Shown here piece after piece: positions 22,843 through 30,973 of a stretch of DNA of 45,028 nt (position 1 is its first letter; every line of letters begins with the position of its first letter). The stretch comes from DATARN01 sp036264135 (GTDB lineage: Bacteria; Actinomycetota; Acidimicrobiia; Acidimicrobiales; Palsa-688). The DNA is taken from contig DATARN010000101.1 in assembly GCA_036264135.1 (NCBI GenBank), positions 1-45,028 on the forward strand, given 5' to 3'. The notes under the pieces were generated by a model, which was not told where the DNA came from, did no database searches, and saw nothing but the letters and a program-made list of their open reading frames with translations. A program made the position numbers and the translations under genes.

Positions 22843-22884
22843 ATGAGTTGTTCAGCTGCGGACCGCGCGTGTCCTTCGAGGTAG
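22843..22884 (+). CDS. Possible 13-codon leader ORF
   Basis: ATG 22843 has the best Shine-Dalgarno in the region (AGGAG, 5 bases upstream) and reads M-S-C-S-A-A-D-R-A-C-P-S-R-stop. It overlaps the GTG 22869 start of the GAF-ANTAR gene in a different frame. It could be a leader peptide coupling translation; alternatively the AGGAG serves TTG 22848, in frame with the regulator. Confidence 0.35.
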   Translation: MSCSAADRACPSR

Positions 22885-23600
22885 GAAGCGACGAACCCAC
22901 CCTCGAAGGGTCACTTCAGGAGTTAGCCAGGGTTCTGTTCGCCGGCCGGACGGCCGAGGCGACCCTGCACGATGTCGCCGACCTGGCCCAGCGCACCATT
23001 CCCGGCTGCGATGCCGCCAGCGTCACGATCATCGAAGGCGGCAAGCCCCGCACCACGGTGTCGACCGCGGAAATCGCGGTGGAGGTCGACCGCCACCAGT
23101 ACGCGGCGGACGAAGGGCCCTGCCTGGAGGCGGTGCGTTCCGATCAGGTGATCCGCGTGGATTCGTACGATGGTGAGAGCCGGTGGCCTGCCTTCCTGCC
23201 GGCGGTGGTCAAGTCCGGGGTGAAGAGCTCGCTCTCCTTGCCGTTGGTGGCCGTGGATGAGGCCGTCGGCGCCCTCAATCTCTACTCCAGCACGGTCGAA
23301 GCCTTCGTCGACGCCGAACCGGTCGGCATTGTCTTTGCCGGCCAGGCGGCCATCACCCTGGCCAACGCCAGCGCCTACCACAAGGCCGCCGACCTGGCCC
23401 GCAACCTCGCCTTGGCCCTCGAGCACCGCGACATCATCGGCCAGGCCAAGGGGATCCTCATGGCCCAGGACGGGGTCTCCTCGGAGGAGGCCTTCGACAT
23501 CCTGCGGCGGGCATCGCAGCGCAGCAACCGCAAGGTCTACGACTTGGCCGAGGAGATCGTGAACCGCAACGGCAACGGCACCGGCACCGGCCCCGGATAG
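22869..23600 (+). CDS. GAF-ANTAR domain transcription antitermination regulator
   Basis: 243 residues from GTG 22869 (TTG 22848 would add 7). GAF domain about 30-170 (PGCDAASVTIIEGGKPRTTV, YAADEGPCLEAV, SSLSLPLVAVDEAVGALNLY). C-terminal ANTAR domain about 180-235 (ALEHRDIIGQAKGILMAQDG, AFDILRRASQRSNRKVYDLA). ANTAR domains bind paired hairpins in nascent RNA and prevent termination; the GAF domain senses a small molecule or signal. The extreme C-terminus is a Gly/Asn/Thr tail. A small gene follows after 4 bases, presumably co-transcribed. The RNA targets are not evident. Confidence 0.9.
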   Translation: MSFEVGSDEPTLEGSLQELARVLFAGRTAEATLHDVADLAQRTIPGCDAASVTIIEGGKPRTTVSTAEIAVEVDRHQYAADEGPCLEAVRSDQVIRVDSYDGESRWPAFLPAVVKSGVKSSLSLPLVAVDEAVGALNLYSSTVEAFVDAEPVGIVFAGQAAITLANASAYHKAADLARNLALALEHRDIIGQAKGILMAQDGVSSEEAFDILRRASQRSNRKVYDLAEEIVNRNGNGTGTGPG

Positions 23601-23604
23601 GCGG

Positions 23605-23871
23605 GTGAACGACGACCTCCCGGCATCGCCGGCGGGAGCCCCGGCGGGCGACGCCGCCGCCATGGACGGCATCCGCCGCTTTCTGGGAATGACCAACGAG
23701 GACCTCTGGCTGGTCTATATCGCCCTGGGCGGGGTGTGGTCCCTCGACGACTTCACGGGCTACCTGCAGGGGACGGGCGACGGGCGCCGGATCGCCAACC
23801 GCGGCCGTGAGCACAAGGTGCTGGCCCAGGCGATCGACGAGCAGTTCATGGGGCTGACCACCCTGCCGTAG
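23605..23871 (+). CDS. Small hypothetical protein coupled to the GAF-ANTAR gene
   Basis: 88 residues, GTG start 4 bases after the regulator's stop. The first 20 residues are Ala/Pro/Gly-rich; the rest is a compact domain (FLGMTNEDLWLVYIALGGVW, SLDDFTGYLQGT, EHKVLAQAIDEQF) with a periodic hydrophobic pattern suggesting three helices. Similar small proteins follow GAF-ANTAR genes in actinobacteria (recollection), but no function is known to me. A role modulating the regulator is an inference from coupling. Confidence 0.72.
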   Translation: MNDDLPASPAGAPAGDAAAMDGIRRFLGMTNEDLWLVYIALGGVWSLDDFTGYLQGTGDGRRIANRGREHKVLAQAIDEQFMGLTTLP

Positions 23872-23910
23872 CGCCGACGCGCCGGTCGCCGCCCGGTCTC
23901 GGCGCGCCGC

Positions 23911-24705
23911 TCAGCGCAGCAGGAGGCGGTGGAGGCGACGGGTGGTGATGGCCAGGCCGGCGAGGGCGACGACCGCCAGGTAGGCGAGGTCGATCACGCT
24001 GTTCACGCCGAGGGAGCCGAGCGACAGCCCGCGCAACAGGTCGACGCCGCGGTACAGGGGCGTGACCCGCACCACGGCCCGCAAGGCGGGCGGGTAGGTA
24101 GACAGCGGGTAAAACGTGGCCGAGAAGAGGAACAGCGGCAGCACGATCAGCTGGACCAGATCGAGGTCCTGCCAGCTGCGGATGTAGCAGGTGAACGCCA
24201 TGCCGGCGGCGGCGAAGGCAAAGCCGATGAGCACGGCGCCGGGCAGCAGCAGCAGTCCCCACCACGAGTGGACGAGCCCCATGGCCAGCATCACCAGCAG
24301 GAAGCCGGCGGAGTAGATGGCGCCGCGTATGAGGCACCAGGAGATCTCGCCGGCGGCGATGTCGGTCGGCTCGAGCGGGGTGGCCAGCATGCCGTCGTAG
24401 ACGTTGGCCTCCTTCAGCTTGTAGAAGATGTTCATCGTGCTCTCGTAGATGGCGCCGTTCATGGCCGAAGCCGCCAGCAGGGCGGGCGCCACGAACGACG
24501 GGTAGGTGACGCGGTGGCCGTTGACGGTGAGGGTCCCGATGAGGGCCCCGATCCCGACACCGATGGAGAACAGGTAGAACACCGGCTCGAAGAAGCCGGA
24601 GAGGATGATGGCCCACATCCGGCGGCCGGCGGTCAGGTTGCGTTCGAGGACCCGGCCGGCGCCGATGAACGGCTTCCCGGCGCGGGACCGCTCGTGGCGC
24701 GCCAT
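23911..24705 (-). CDS. ABC-2 type exporter permease (second)
   Basis: 264 residues from ATG 24705 (GTG 24708 alternative, GTGATG junction). Six membrane helices of the DrrB/NodJ type. Family-typical stretches: the cytoplasmic EANVYDGMLATPLEPTDIAA, SATFYPLSTYPPAL before the last helices, and TPLYRGVDLLRGL. Works with the adjacent permease and ATPase in an exporter; NodIJ/Drr families export lipooligosaccharides or drugs. The overlap with the upstream permease gives tight coupling. Confidence 0.9.
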   Translation of the reverse strand: MARHERSRAGKPFIGAGRVLERNLTAGRRMWAIILSGFFEPVFYLFSIGVGIGALIGTLTVNGHRVTYPSFVAPALLAASAMNGAIYESTMNIFYKLKEANVYDGMLATPLEPTDIAAGEISWCLIRGAIYSAGFLLVMLAMGLVHSWWGLLLLPGAVLIGFAFAAAGMAFTCYIRSWQDLDLVQLIVLPLFLFSATFYPLSTYPPALRAVVRVTPLYRGVDLLRGLSLGSLGVNSVIDLAYLAVVALAGLAITTRRLHRLLLR

Positions 24706-25541
24706 CACACGACCAGCCGCCGGCGGAATCGGGCCACCGCGAGGGCGGCGCCCCCGGCTGTCACGGCGAGGAGGTAGAGCGTGTGGACGGCGGCGCCGGC
24801 GAGGGTCGCCCGTCCGAGGGCCAGGGTGCGGCAGAGGTCGACGCCGTGCCACAACGGGGTGACATAGGCGACCGGTCGCAGGACGGCGGGCAACTGCGAG
24901 ACGGGGAAGAAGGTGCCGGAGAACAGCTCGAGCGGGATGATGCCGAAGCGCATCAGCGTGGCCAACCCCTGCGGGCCCTCAACCGACGCCGCGAAGGCGG
25001 CCACCGGACCGGCGAAGGAAGCGCCCGTGAGGACGGCGGCGGGCAGCGCCACCAGGATGTTGGCCGACCCGGCGGCGCCGAAGGCGACGATGGCGATCAC
25101 GAACACGACGCAGGTCATGGCGACACGGACCGTGATCCACGCCAGTTGCCCGAGGGCGACGTCGGTGACGGTGAGCGGGGTGGCGAGCATGGCGTAGTAG
25201 GTGCGGCGCCACTTGAGGCCCTCCATCACCGGGTAGATCCCCTCGTTGGCGGCGGTGAGCATGGCGGCGGCCGCCAGCAAACCCGGTGCCACGAAACGCA
25301 GGTAGCCGACCCCGCCGAGCGACGCATCACGGGCGCCGTGGTCGACCAGCGATCCGAGGCCCACTCCCATCGCCGCCAGCATGAGGATCGGGGTGAGGAC
25401 GGTGCTGAACACCGAACCGCGCCACCGCCGGCGGTAGGCCATGGCCGCCGTCTCTGTCGCCAGCAGGATGCGATGGCCGTGGCCGTGGGCTGCGGTCCCC
25501 GTGTCGGCGGCACCCGGGCCGGCGTGGTCCACGGCGCTCAT
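24705..25541 (-). CDS. ABC-2 type exporter permease (first)
   Basis: 278 residues. The N-terminal 25 residues are His/Gly/Ala-rich (AAHGHGH), then six membrane helices. Conserved segments: GLKWRRTYYAMLATPLTVTD, LELFSGTFFPVSQLPAVLRP and TPLWHGVDLCRTL parallel those of the downstream permease, indicating a heterodimeric channel from an old duplication. ATG overlaps the ATPase stop (ATGA, 25538-25541). Substrate unknown. Confidence 0.9.
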   Translation of the reverse strand: MSAVDHAGPGAADTGTAAHGHGHRILLATETAAMAYRRRWRGSVFSTVLTPILMLAAMGVGLGSLVDHGARDASLGGVGYLRFVAPGLLAAAAMLTAANEGIYPVMEGLKWRRTYYAMLATPLTVTDVALGQLAWITVRVAMTCVVFVIAIVAFGAAGSANILVALPAAVLTGASFAGPVAAFAASVEGPQGLATLMRFGIIPLELFSGTFFPVSQLPAVLRPVAYVTPLWHGVDLCRTLALGRATLAGAAVHTLYLLAVTAGGAALAVARFRRRLVV

Positions 25542-26491
25542 TCGACCAAGGTGCGGCCGGTCAGGCGCAGGAAGATGTCTTCGAGGGAGCTGCGCCGGAC
25601 CAGCATGCTCAGCGGCGAGAGGCCCCGCCCGTGGACCTGGGCGGCGGCGCCGTCGCCGTCGTCGGTGTAGACCAGGATCCGGTCGGGAAGCACTTCCACC
25701 CGGCTCCCGAGCCCGTCGAGGCGCTGGACGAGGGCGTCGCGTTCCGCCGGCGAGTCGTGGCTGTCGACCGGGAAGCGCAGCTCGAGCACCTCGCGCGTCG
25801 AGTAGCGGGCGATCAGCTCCTGGGGCGACCCCTCGGCGACGATCTTGGCCTTGTCCATCACGACCAGCCGGTCGCAGAGCTGCTCCGCCTCGTCCATGTA
25901 GTGGGTGGTGAGGATGAGCGTCTTCCGTTCCTGCTTCAAGCGGTACAGGCGTTCCCAGAGCACGTGGCGGGCCTGGGGATCGAGTCCGGTGGTGGGCTCG
26001 TCCAGCAACAGCACGTCGGGGTCGTTGATGAGGGCCCGGGCGATGGTCAGTCGCCGCTTCATGCCGCCGGAGAGGTTCTCGACGCGCTCGTTGGCTTTCT
26101 CCCGGAGCTGCACGAAGTCGAGCAGTTGACTGCTGCGCTCGGCGATGACGGCGCGGGGCAGGTCGAAGAAGCGCCCGTAGATGAACAGGTTGTCGCGGAC
26201 CGTCAGCTCGGCGTCGAGGGTGTCCTCCTGGGGGACGACGCCCAGGCGGCCCCGGATGGCGGGTCCCTCGGTCGCCGGGTCCATGCCCAGGATGCGCAGC
26301 TTGCCGTCGGTGATCGGCGAGACGCAGCCGATCATCCGCATGGTGGAGCTCTTCCCGGCCCCGTTGGGCCCGAGGAAGCCGAATGCCTCGCCCTCGGCCA
26401 CGTCGAAGTCGATGGCGTCCACGGCGGTGGCGGAACCGAAGCGCTTGGTGAGTCCCCGCGCTTCAACCACCGGCAATCCGTCGCCCGTCAC
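25538..26491 (-). CDS. ABC exporter ATPase, DrrA/NodI-like
   Basis: 317 residues from GTG 26491; the frame upstream to 26779 belongs to a neighbour. Walker A GPNGAGKSS, Q-loop VVPQEDTLD, signature NLSGGMKRRLTIARAL, Walker B VLLLDEPTTGLD and H-loop LILTTHYMDEA are complete. The C-terminal about 90 residues are the regulatory tail typical of DrrA-type exporters (LEDIFLRLTGRTL). Heads the three-gene exporter operon, 41 bases downstream of a small gene on the same strand. Confidence 0.93.
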   Translation of the reverse strand: MTGDGLPVVEARGLTKRFGSATAVDAIDFDVAEGEAFGFLGPNGAGKSSTMRMIGCVSPITDGKLRILGMDPATEGPAIRGRLGVVPQEDTLDAELTVRDNLFIYGRFFDLPRAVIAERSSQLLDFVQLREKANERVENLSGGMKRRLTIARALINDPDVLLLDEPTTGLDPQARHVLWERLYRLKQERKTLILTTHYMDEAEQLCDRLVVMDKAKIVAEGSPQELIARYSTREVLELRFPVDSHDSPAERDALVQRLDGLGSRVEVLPDRILVYTDDGDGAAAQVHGRGLSPLSMLVRRSSLEDIFLRLTGRTLVE

Positions 26492-26532
26492 CGCTTCAGA
26501 GTAGAAGCGGGATTCGGTGTACCGCCGCCGAT

Positions 26533-26733
26533 TTACCCTTCCGCCGGCGTGTCGCAGCGGATGCGCACGATGTCGGCGGTGCGGTAGCTGGCGAGGCGCC
26601 GAGCCCAGCAGTCGATGACCGACCGGCCGGGCCGCGTCTGGAAGAACGTGGTCAGCGGGCCCTCCTGCTGGTAGGTGTCGGCGCCGTCGATGACCTCGGC
26701 CTCGCCGCCTTTCAAACGGATCTCGAAGGTCAT
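26533..26733 (-). CDS. Small hypothetical protein upstream of the exporter
   Basis: 66 residues from ATG 26733, preceded almost directly by GGAGG; an upstream frame to 26805 enters a hairpin region and is rejected. Sequence is beta-rich: MTFEIRLKGGEAEVIDGADT, then YQQEGPLTTFFQTRPG, and SYRTADIVRIRCD. One Cys pair (SVIDCWARRL, IRCD). It resembles no family I know. Its position suggests it may be co-transcribed with the exporter. Confidence 0.6.
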   Translation of the reverse strand: MTFEIRLKGGEAEVIDGADTYQQEGPLTTFFQTRPGRSVIDCWARRLASYRTADIVRIRCDTPAEG

Positions 26734-26780
26734 GCCTCCGACGGTACGCCGGTCGCCTTGTGGGCATCCAGAGGCCCAAG

Positions 26781-26960
26781 CCTGTGGATTGTGGCGGTTA
26801 TCCACAGGCCCCGGGCCGGCCCGACCGGAGGGGGGGTTCGGTCGGGCCGGCGGCCGGGCGGGTGGCCGGACCCAACCGCAGGAGGAGGACGGTTGGGCCG
26901 GCGGCCGCTTTGGGGGGAGTGGCCGGGCCCAACCGGGGGGGACGGTTGGGCCGGCGGCCG
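26781..26960. repeat. Cluster of strong GC hairpins and about 52-bp repeats
   Basis: Three inverted repeats in 154 bases: CCTGTGGAT (26781-26789) with ATCCACAGG (26800-26808); GCCGGCCCGACC (26815-26826) with GGTCGGGCCGGC (26840-26851), a perfect 12-base stem; GGTTGGGCC (26891-26899) with GGCCCAACC (26926-26934). The unit GGTTGGGCCGGCGGCCG recurs at 26840 (one mismatch), 26891 and 26944. It lies downstream of the protease stop and before a same-strand gene, so it may act as a terminator block. Confidence 0.75.
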
Positions 26961-26970
26961 CTCTGGGGGA

Positions 26971-28371
26971 TCAGTCCGCCGGGCCGGCGATGAGGGTGAC
27001 GGTGGCGGTGTGGGAGGCGCCGGACGGGTCGGTCCAGGTGAGACGGATGCGGTCACCGCCGTGATGGCCCTGCATGGCGGTGGTGAGGTCCTGGGCGGAG
27101 CTCACCGTGGTGCCGTTGACGGCGGTGATGATGTCGCCGGCGGTGAGGCCGGCGGACGCCGCCGGCGTGCCCGAGGCCACCCCGGTCACAACCGCCCCGC
27201 CGGTGGAGTTGCTGGAGAGGGCGACGCCGAGGAAGCCGGGCAGGCCGATGTGGATGGTGCTGCTGGCCTTACCCGACTCGATTTGCTGGGCGATGGAGAC
27301 CGCCGAGTTGATCGGGATGGCGAAGGCCGCGGTCGCCCCGCTGCTGAACCGGCGGCTGACCGAGGCGGCGGTGTCCATGCCGATGACCTGGCCGCTGCTG
27401 TTGGCCAGCGGTCCGCCCGAGTCGCCGGCGGCGATGGGGGCGTCGGTCTCGATGAGGCCGTTCAGGGTCTCGGCGTTGGCCCCGCCTTGGTCGCTGGCGG
27501 TGATCGTCTGGCCCACGGCCCGGACGGTGCCGGTGACCACGGAGGGGGCACCGCCGACGCCGCCGGCGTTGCCCATCGCCACCACGGCATCGCCGGCCGC
27601 GACCGAGTCGGAGTTGCCGAGCGGGATGGTCTTCAGGCCCGAGGCCCCCGTGAGCTGGATGACGGCGACGTCGAGCGTCGGGGCGGTACCGACGACGGTG
27701 GCCGTGTAGGTGCGGCCGGTGCTCGGGATGGTCACCGAGATGGACGTGGCCCCGTCCACCACGTGGTTGTTGGTCAGGACTTCACCCGATGAGGTGAGCA
27801 CCATTCCGGTGCCGGCCGCGGCCGCGCTCTGGTACGAAAGCTTGGTGTTGATGTCCACGATGCCCGGCGTCACCTTGGCGGCGACGGCGGCGGGGTCGGC
27901 GGTGGCACCGCCCGTGGCGGGCGTGGAGCCACCGGCGGCGGGCGTGGATCCACCTGTGGCGCTTCCGCCGGCGCTGCCGTCAGTGCCCGGGATTGTCGGC
28001 GTCGTGGCCGCCGAACCGCCCGATCCGGGCGTGCCGGTCGCCGGCGTGATCGCGGCGGCGGCGGTCGGCGTGGTGGTCGTGTGCCCCAGGCGGCTCCCGA
28101 TACCAAGACCGATGAGGGCGGCGATCAGGGCGGCGACGACGACGATCGCCACGCTGCGCCGGCCCGGCTGGCTGGGCGCGGGCGGCGGGGTGCTGCCCGG
28201 CGGCGGACCGGCCGGGCCGAAGGGCGGGGGACCGCCGGCGCCGGCGCCCGGCGCGGTCGGAGGGAGCCATCCGCTCTGCCACGGCGGCGGCTCGGAAATC
28301 CATTCGGGTGAGGACTCGGGAGGCAGCACCGCAGTTCCACCACTGCTTGACCATTGCGAGTTTTCGATCAC
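26971..28371 (-). CDS. HtrA/DegP-like membrane-anchored serine protease with PDZ domain
   Basis: 466 residues, GTG start. A Pro/Gly-rich cytoplasmic tail (about 25-70) precedes one membrane helix (73-93), a Thr/Gly/Ser low-complexity linker (95-158) and a trypsin-like domain. Catalytic triad: His203 (NNHVV), Asp234 (LDVAVI) and Ser318 (AAGDSGGPL). A C-terminal PDZ domain (about 380-465, GVASGTPAASAGLTAGDIIT). This is the mycobacterial PepD/HtrA layout: quality control of proteins outside the membrane. No Shine-Dalgarno is seen. It is monocistronic, with the hairpin cluster after its stop. Confidence 0.93.
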   Translation of the reverse strand: MIENSQWSSSGGTAVLPPESSPEWISEPPPWQSGWLPPTAPGAGAGGPPPFGPAGPPPGSTPPPAPSQPGRRSVAIVVVAALIAALIGLGIGSRLGHTTTTPTAAAAITPATGTPGSGGSAATTPTIPGTDGSAGGSATGGSTPAAGGSTPATGGATADPAAVAAKVTPGIVDINTKLSYQSAAAAGTGMVLTSSGEVLTNNHVVDGATSISVTIPSTGRTYTATVVGTAPTLDVAVIQLTGASGLKTIPLGNSDSVAAGDAVVAMGNAGGVGGAPSVVTGTVRAVGQTITASDQGGANAETLNGLIETDAPIAAGDSGGPLANSSGQVIGMDTAASVSRRFSSGATAAFAIPINSAVSIAQQIESGKASSTIHIGLPGFLGVALSSNSTGGAVVTGVASGTPAASAGLTAGDIITAVNGTTVSSAQDLTTAMQGHHGGDRIRLTWTDPSGASHTATVTLIAGPAD

Positions 28372-28477
28372 ATCATCAGTGAACGACCCGAACCTCAGAG
28401 CGGGATCAGCGCCTTCTGTGGCTGCGGTGAGACTTTCTCAGGATCGGCGCTCGGCCGTGACACCCCCGGAAGGCCAC

Positions 28478-29611
28478 CTAGCCGTTGACGACCGAGGCCG
28501 GCAGCTGGGCCAGGCGGGTGGCGAAGACGCCGGCGATCTGCTCGATCGTCGACTGGCCGGCGACGGTGATCTGCGGCGAGTCGGGGGCGTGGAAGTAGAC
28601 GCCCATCAGGGCGCGACCGCGGCGGAGATAGACGGTGACGTAGTGGGTGGTCGTCGTGGCGTCGGCGGCGGTGAAGTCGTAGGCCAGGCGCGACACCGAC
28701 GCCGGCGGCGGCGCCCAGTTGGCGTCGGGCGGGGCGTTGAGATGGGTCGTCACCGTCGCCTCACCGATGGGGCTCACCACCGGCGTCGCCGGGCAGCTGG
28801 CGGCGACCGACTTCAGCTCGGAGAACGCCTGTTCCGACGCCGCCGTGTTCTTGTACAACACCGCCTCGGTGCTGAGCAGGCTGTTGCCCACGCCGTCGTA
28901 CGCCGACACCTGCAGGCGGGCGGTGCGCAGGGATTCACTGGGATAGGTGCCGTTGCACAGGTCCAGGGTGCCGGCGGTGGCGGACACCTGGTCGCCCTGG
29001 TCGTCGGTCTGCACCAGGACGGAGGGCGGCACATCGTCCTGCTTGAGCACCAACGAGGACAGAGACGCCGCCGCCGGGTCGGCCGGCACCGTCGTGGGCG
29101 CCGCCCCCGGGACGCTGAACGGCGGGAAGGTCCCACCCGGTGCCGCCCCCGCGGCCGGCGGGCTGGAGCTCTTGTGCCGGAAGGCCAGGTACCCGCCGAG
29201 GGTGGCGAGCGCCCCTACGACCAGCATCACCGCCACCACCAGGGCCACGAATCCCATGCCGGTAGGCAACCGCGAGGGCTTGGAGGCCAGCTCATCGGTG
29301 GCCGCCGCCGGGGCGGGGGAAAAGGCGGGCGGGGCGGGGTCCCAGGAGGAATAGGTGGGCGGTGCCCACCCGGGAGGGGGAAGGGACTCCGGCGCGGATT
29401 GCTCGAACCGGGGTGGGGCGACGACGGTGCTGGTCCGTTCGGCCGAGTCGACTCCTTCGCCGGCGTCGCCGGCCGGGCCGTTGGGGAAGTTGCCCGCCGT
29501 CCACGCGCTGCCGTCCCAGTAGCGGTGATGTCCCTGCGACCAGGGATCGGGGTACCACCCGGCGGCGGCCTTCGGCCCGCTATCGCCCCATTGGTGGCTT
29601 TCGTCCGTCAT
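28478..29611 (-). CDS. DUF2510 protein with membrane helix and extracytoplasmic domain
   Basis: 377 residues. DUF2510 at the N-terminus (AAGWYPDPWSQGHHRYWDGS, about 15-34, plus WT). A Pro-rich linker leads to one membrane helix (GMGFVALVVAVMLVVGALAT, about 118-140), then a roughly 210-residue outer domain with two Cys (LCNGTYPS, ASCPATPV) that may form a disulfide, in the style of PknH-sensor domains. Good Shine-Dalgarno (GGAGG) 6 bases before the ATG. Sensor or adaptor role is inference. Divergent from the MoxR operon with a 225-base shared promoter space, where I see no clear operator. Confidence 0.8.
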   Translation of the reverse strand: MTDESHQWGDSGPKAAAGWYPDPWSQGHHRYWDGSAWTAGNFPNGPAGDAGEGVDSAERTSTVVAPPRFEQSAPESLPPPGWAPPTYSSWDPAPPAFSPAPAAATDELASKPSRLPTGMGFVALVVAVMLVVGALATLGGYLAFRHKSSSPPAAGAAPGGTFPPFSVPGAAPTTVPADPAAASLSSLVLKQDDVPPSVLVQTDDQGDQVSATAGTLDLCNGTYPSESLRTARLQVSAYDGVGNSLLSTEAVLYKNTAASEQAFSELKSVAASCPATPVVSPIGEATVTTHLNAPPDANWAPPPASVSRLAYDFTAADATTTTHYVTVYLRRGRALMGVYFHAPDSPQITVAGQSTIEQIAGVFATRLAQLPASVVNG

Positions 29612-29836
29612 CGTTGTCCTCCACTCGCCCGACGGCGACTCATCATTTCGCCTCCCGGCGTGCCAGTCTGGCCCTTGGATCTAAAACTCCGCTGAAGGTC
29701 CACTAAGAGTTCACCACGGTCTTACCTGCTTCCCAGCTTCTCACCAGGTTGCCTTGAGGTTGCCCGACCACCCTGGGCGGTGCGGCGGCGGTCGTGCGAC
29801 CAACGCCCCCTTTCCCATTATCCGGAGGAATCAACT

Positions 29837-30973
29837 GTGAACGACACCGCCGCCCAACTCCAGGATGCCCTCTTCCAGATCAAGCGGGTCATCGTGGGCC
29901 AGGACCGCATTGTCGAGCGGGCCTTCGTGTGCCTCCTGGCCCGGGGCCACTGCCTGATCGAGGGCGTCCCGGGGCTAGCGAAGACGCTGACCGTGTCCAC
30001 CATGGCGGAAGTGGTGGGCGGCACCTTCACCCGCATCCAGTTCACGCCCGACCTGGTCCCCGCCGACATCGTGGGCACCCGCATCTGGCGGCCCTCGCAG
30101 GAGGAGTTCGACATCGAGTGGGGCCCGGTGTTCGCCAACATCGTCCTGGCCGATGAGATCAACCGGGCGCCGGCCAAGGTGCAGTCGGCGCTGCTCGAGG
30201 TGATGGCCGAGCGCCAGGTCTCCATTGGCGGCCACACCCGCCGAGTCCCCGAGCCGTTCCTCGTCCTGGCCACCCAGAACCCGATCGAATCGGAGGGCGT
30301 GTACGCCCTGCCGGAAGCGCAACGGGACCGCTTCTTGATGCAGATCGTCGTCGACCAGCCCTCCTACGCCGAAGAGCTGGAGATCGCCCGGCGGATGAGT
30401 GTGCGGCCGCCGGTCGCCGATCGGGTGCTCTCGCCCGAGGTTCTCCTCACCCTCCAGGGCCTGGTCGAGCAGGTCTTCGTGCACCACGCCGTCTCCGACT
30501 ACGCCGTCCGGCTGGTGATGGCCACCCGCGAGCCGGCTCGCTGGGGCCTCCCCGAGCTGGAGAACCAGATCGCCCTGGGCGCCAGCCCCCGCGCCACCCT
30601 CGGCCTGCTGGCCGCGGGGCGGGCGCTGGCCCTGCTGCGGGGCCGGCGGTTCCTGGTGCCCCAGGACCTGTACGACGTCGCACCCGAGGTGCTCCGCCAC
30701 CGCCTCCTCCTCACCTACGACGGGCTGGCGGCCGGCCTGCTGGTCGACGCCGTCATTGCCCGGGTATTGGCCACCATTCCCGCCCCCCGGGTGGCGCCGC
30801 ACCAGGACGAGACTCGCGCCGGCCGGGCCGACCCGGCGCCCACCACCCCGTCGCCGGGTTCGTGGGGATCGACCGGCGCCACGGGGAGCCCACCGCCGGC
30901 GGCCGGTCCCGCCATTGGGGCGGCCGCCGGCGCTGACCTCACCGAACCCAACCCGTACGAGGCCACGTCGTGA
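29837..30973 (+). CDS. MoxR-family AAA+ ATPase
   Basis: 378 residues from GTG 29837, with GGAGG 8 bases upstream; the frame extends to 29780 but lacks a site there. Walker A EGVPGLAKT, Walker B ILADEINRAP, sensor 1 ATQNPIE, and the lid domain to about 310. A C-terminal Pro/Thr/Gly tail of about 60 residues is longer than usual. MoxR proteins act as chaperones that insert cofactors or remodel VWA-protein complexes. The next two genes encode the usual partners (DUF58, VWA), each overlapping by 4 bases. Confidence 0.93.
   Translation: MNDTAAQLQDALFQIKRVIVGQDRIVERAFVCLLARGHCLIEGVPGLAKTLTVSTMAEVVGGTFTRIQFTPDLVPADIVGTRIWRPSQEEFDIEWGPVFANIVLADEINRAPAKVQSALLEVMAERQVSIGGHTRRVPEPFLVLATQNPIESEGVYALPEAQRDRFLMQIVVDQPSYAEELEIARRMSVRPPVADRVLSPEVLLTLQGLVEQVFVHHAVSDYAVRLVMATREPARWGLPELENQIALGASPRATLGLLAAGRALALLRGRRFLVPQDLYDVAPEVLRHRLLLTYDGLAAGLLVDAVIARVLATIPAPRVAPHQDETRAGRADPAPTTPSPGSWGSTGATGSPPPAAGPAIGAAAGADLTEPNPYEATS

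Noticed and set aside
26798..26806. Perfect DnaA-box-like TTATCCACA
   Set aside because: One box only, inside an inverted repeat downstream of a protease gene; no dnaA, dnaN or further boxes nearby, so no replication origin is claimed.
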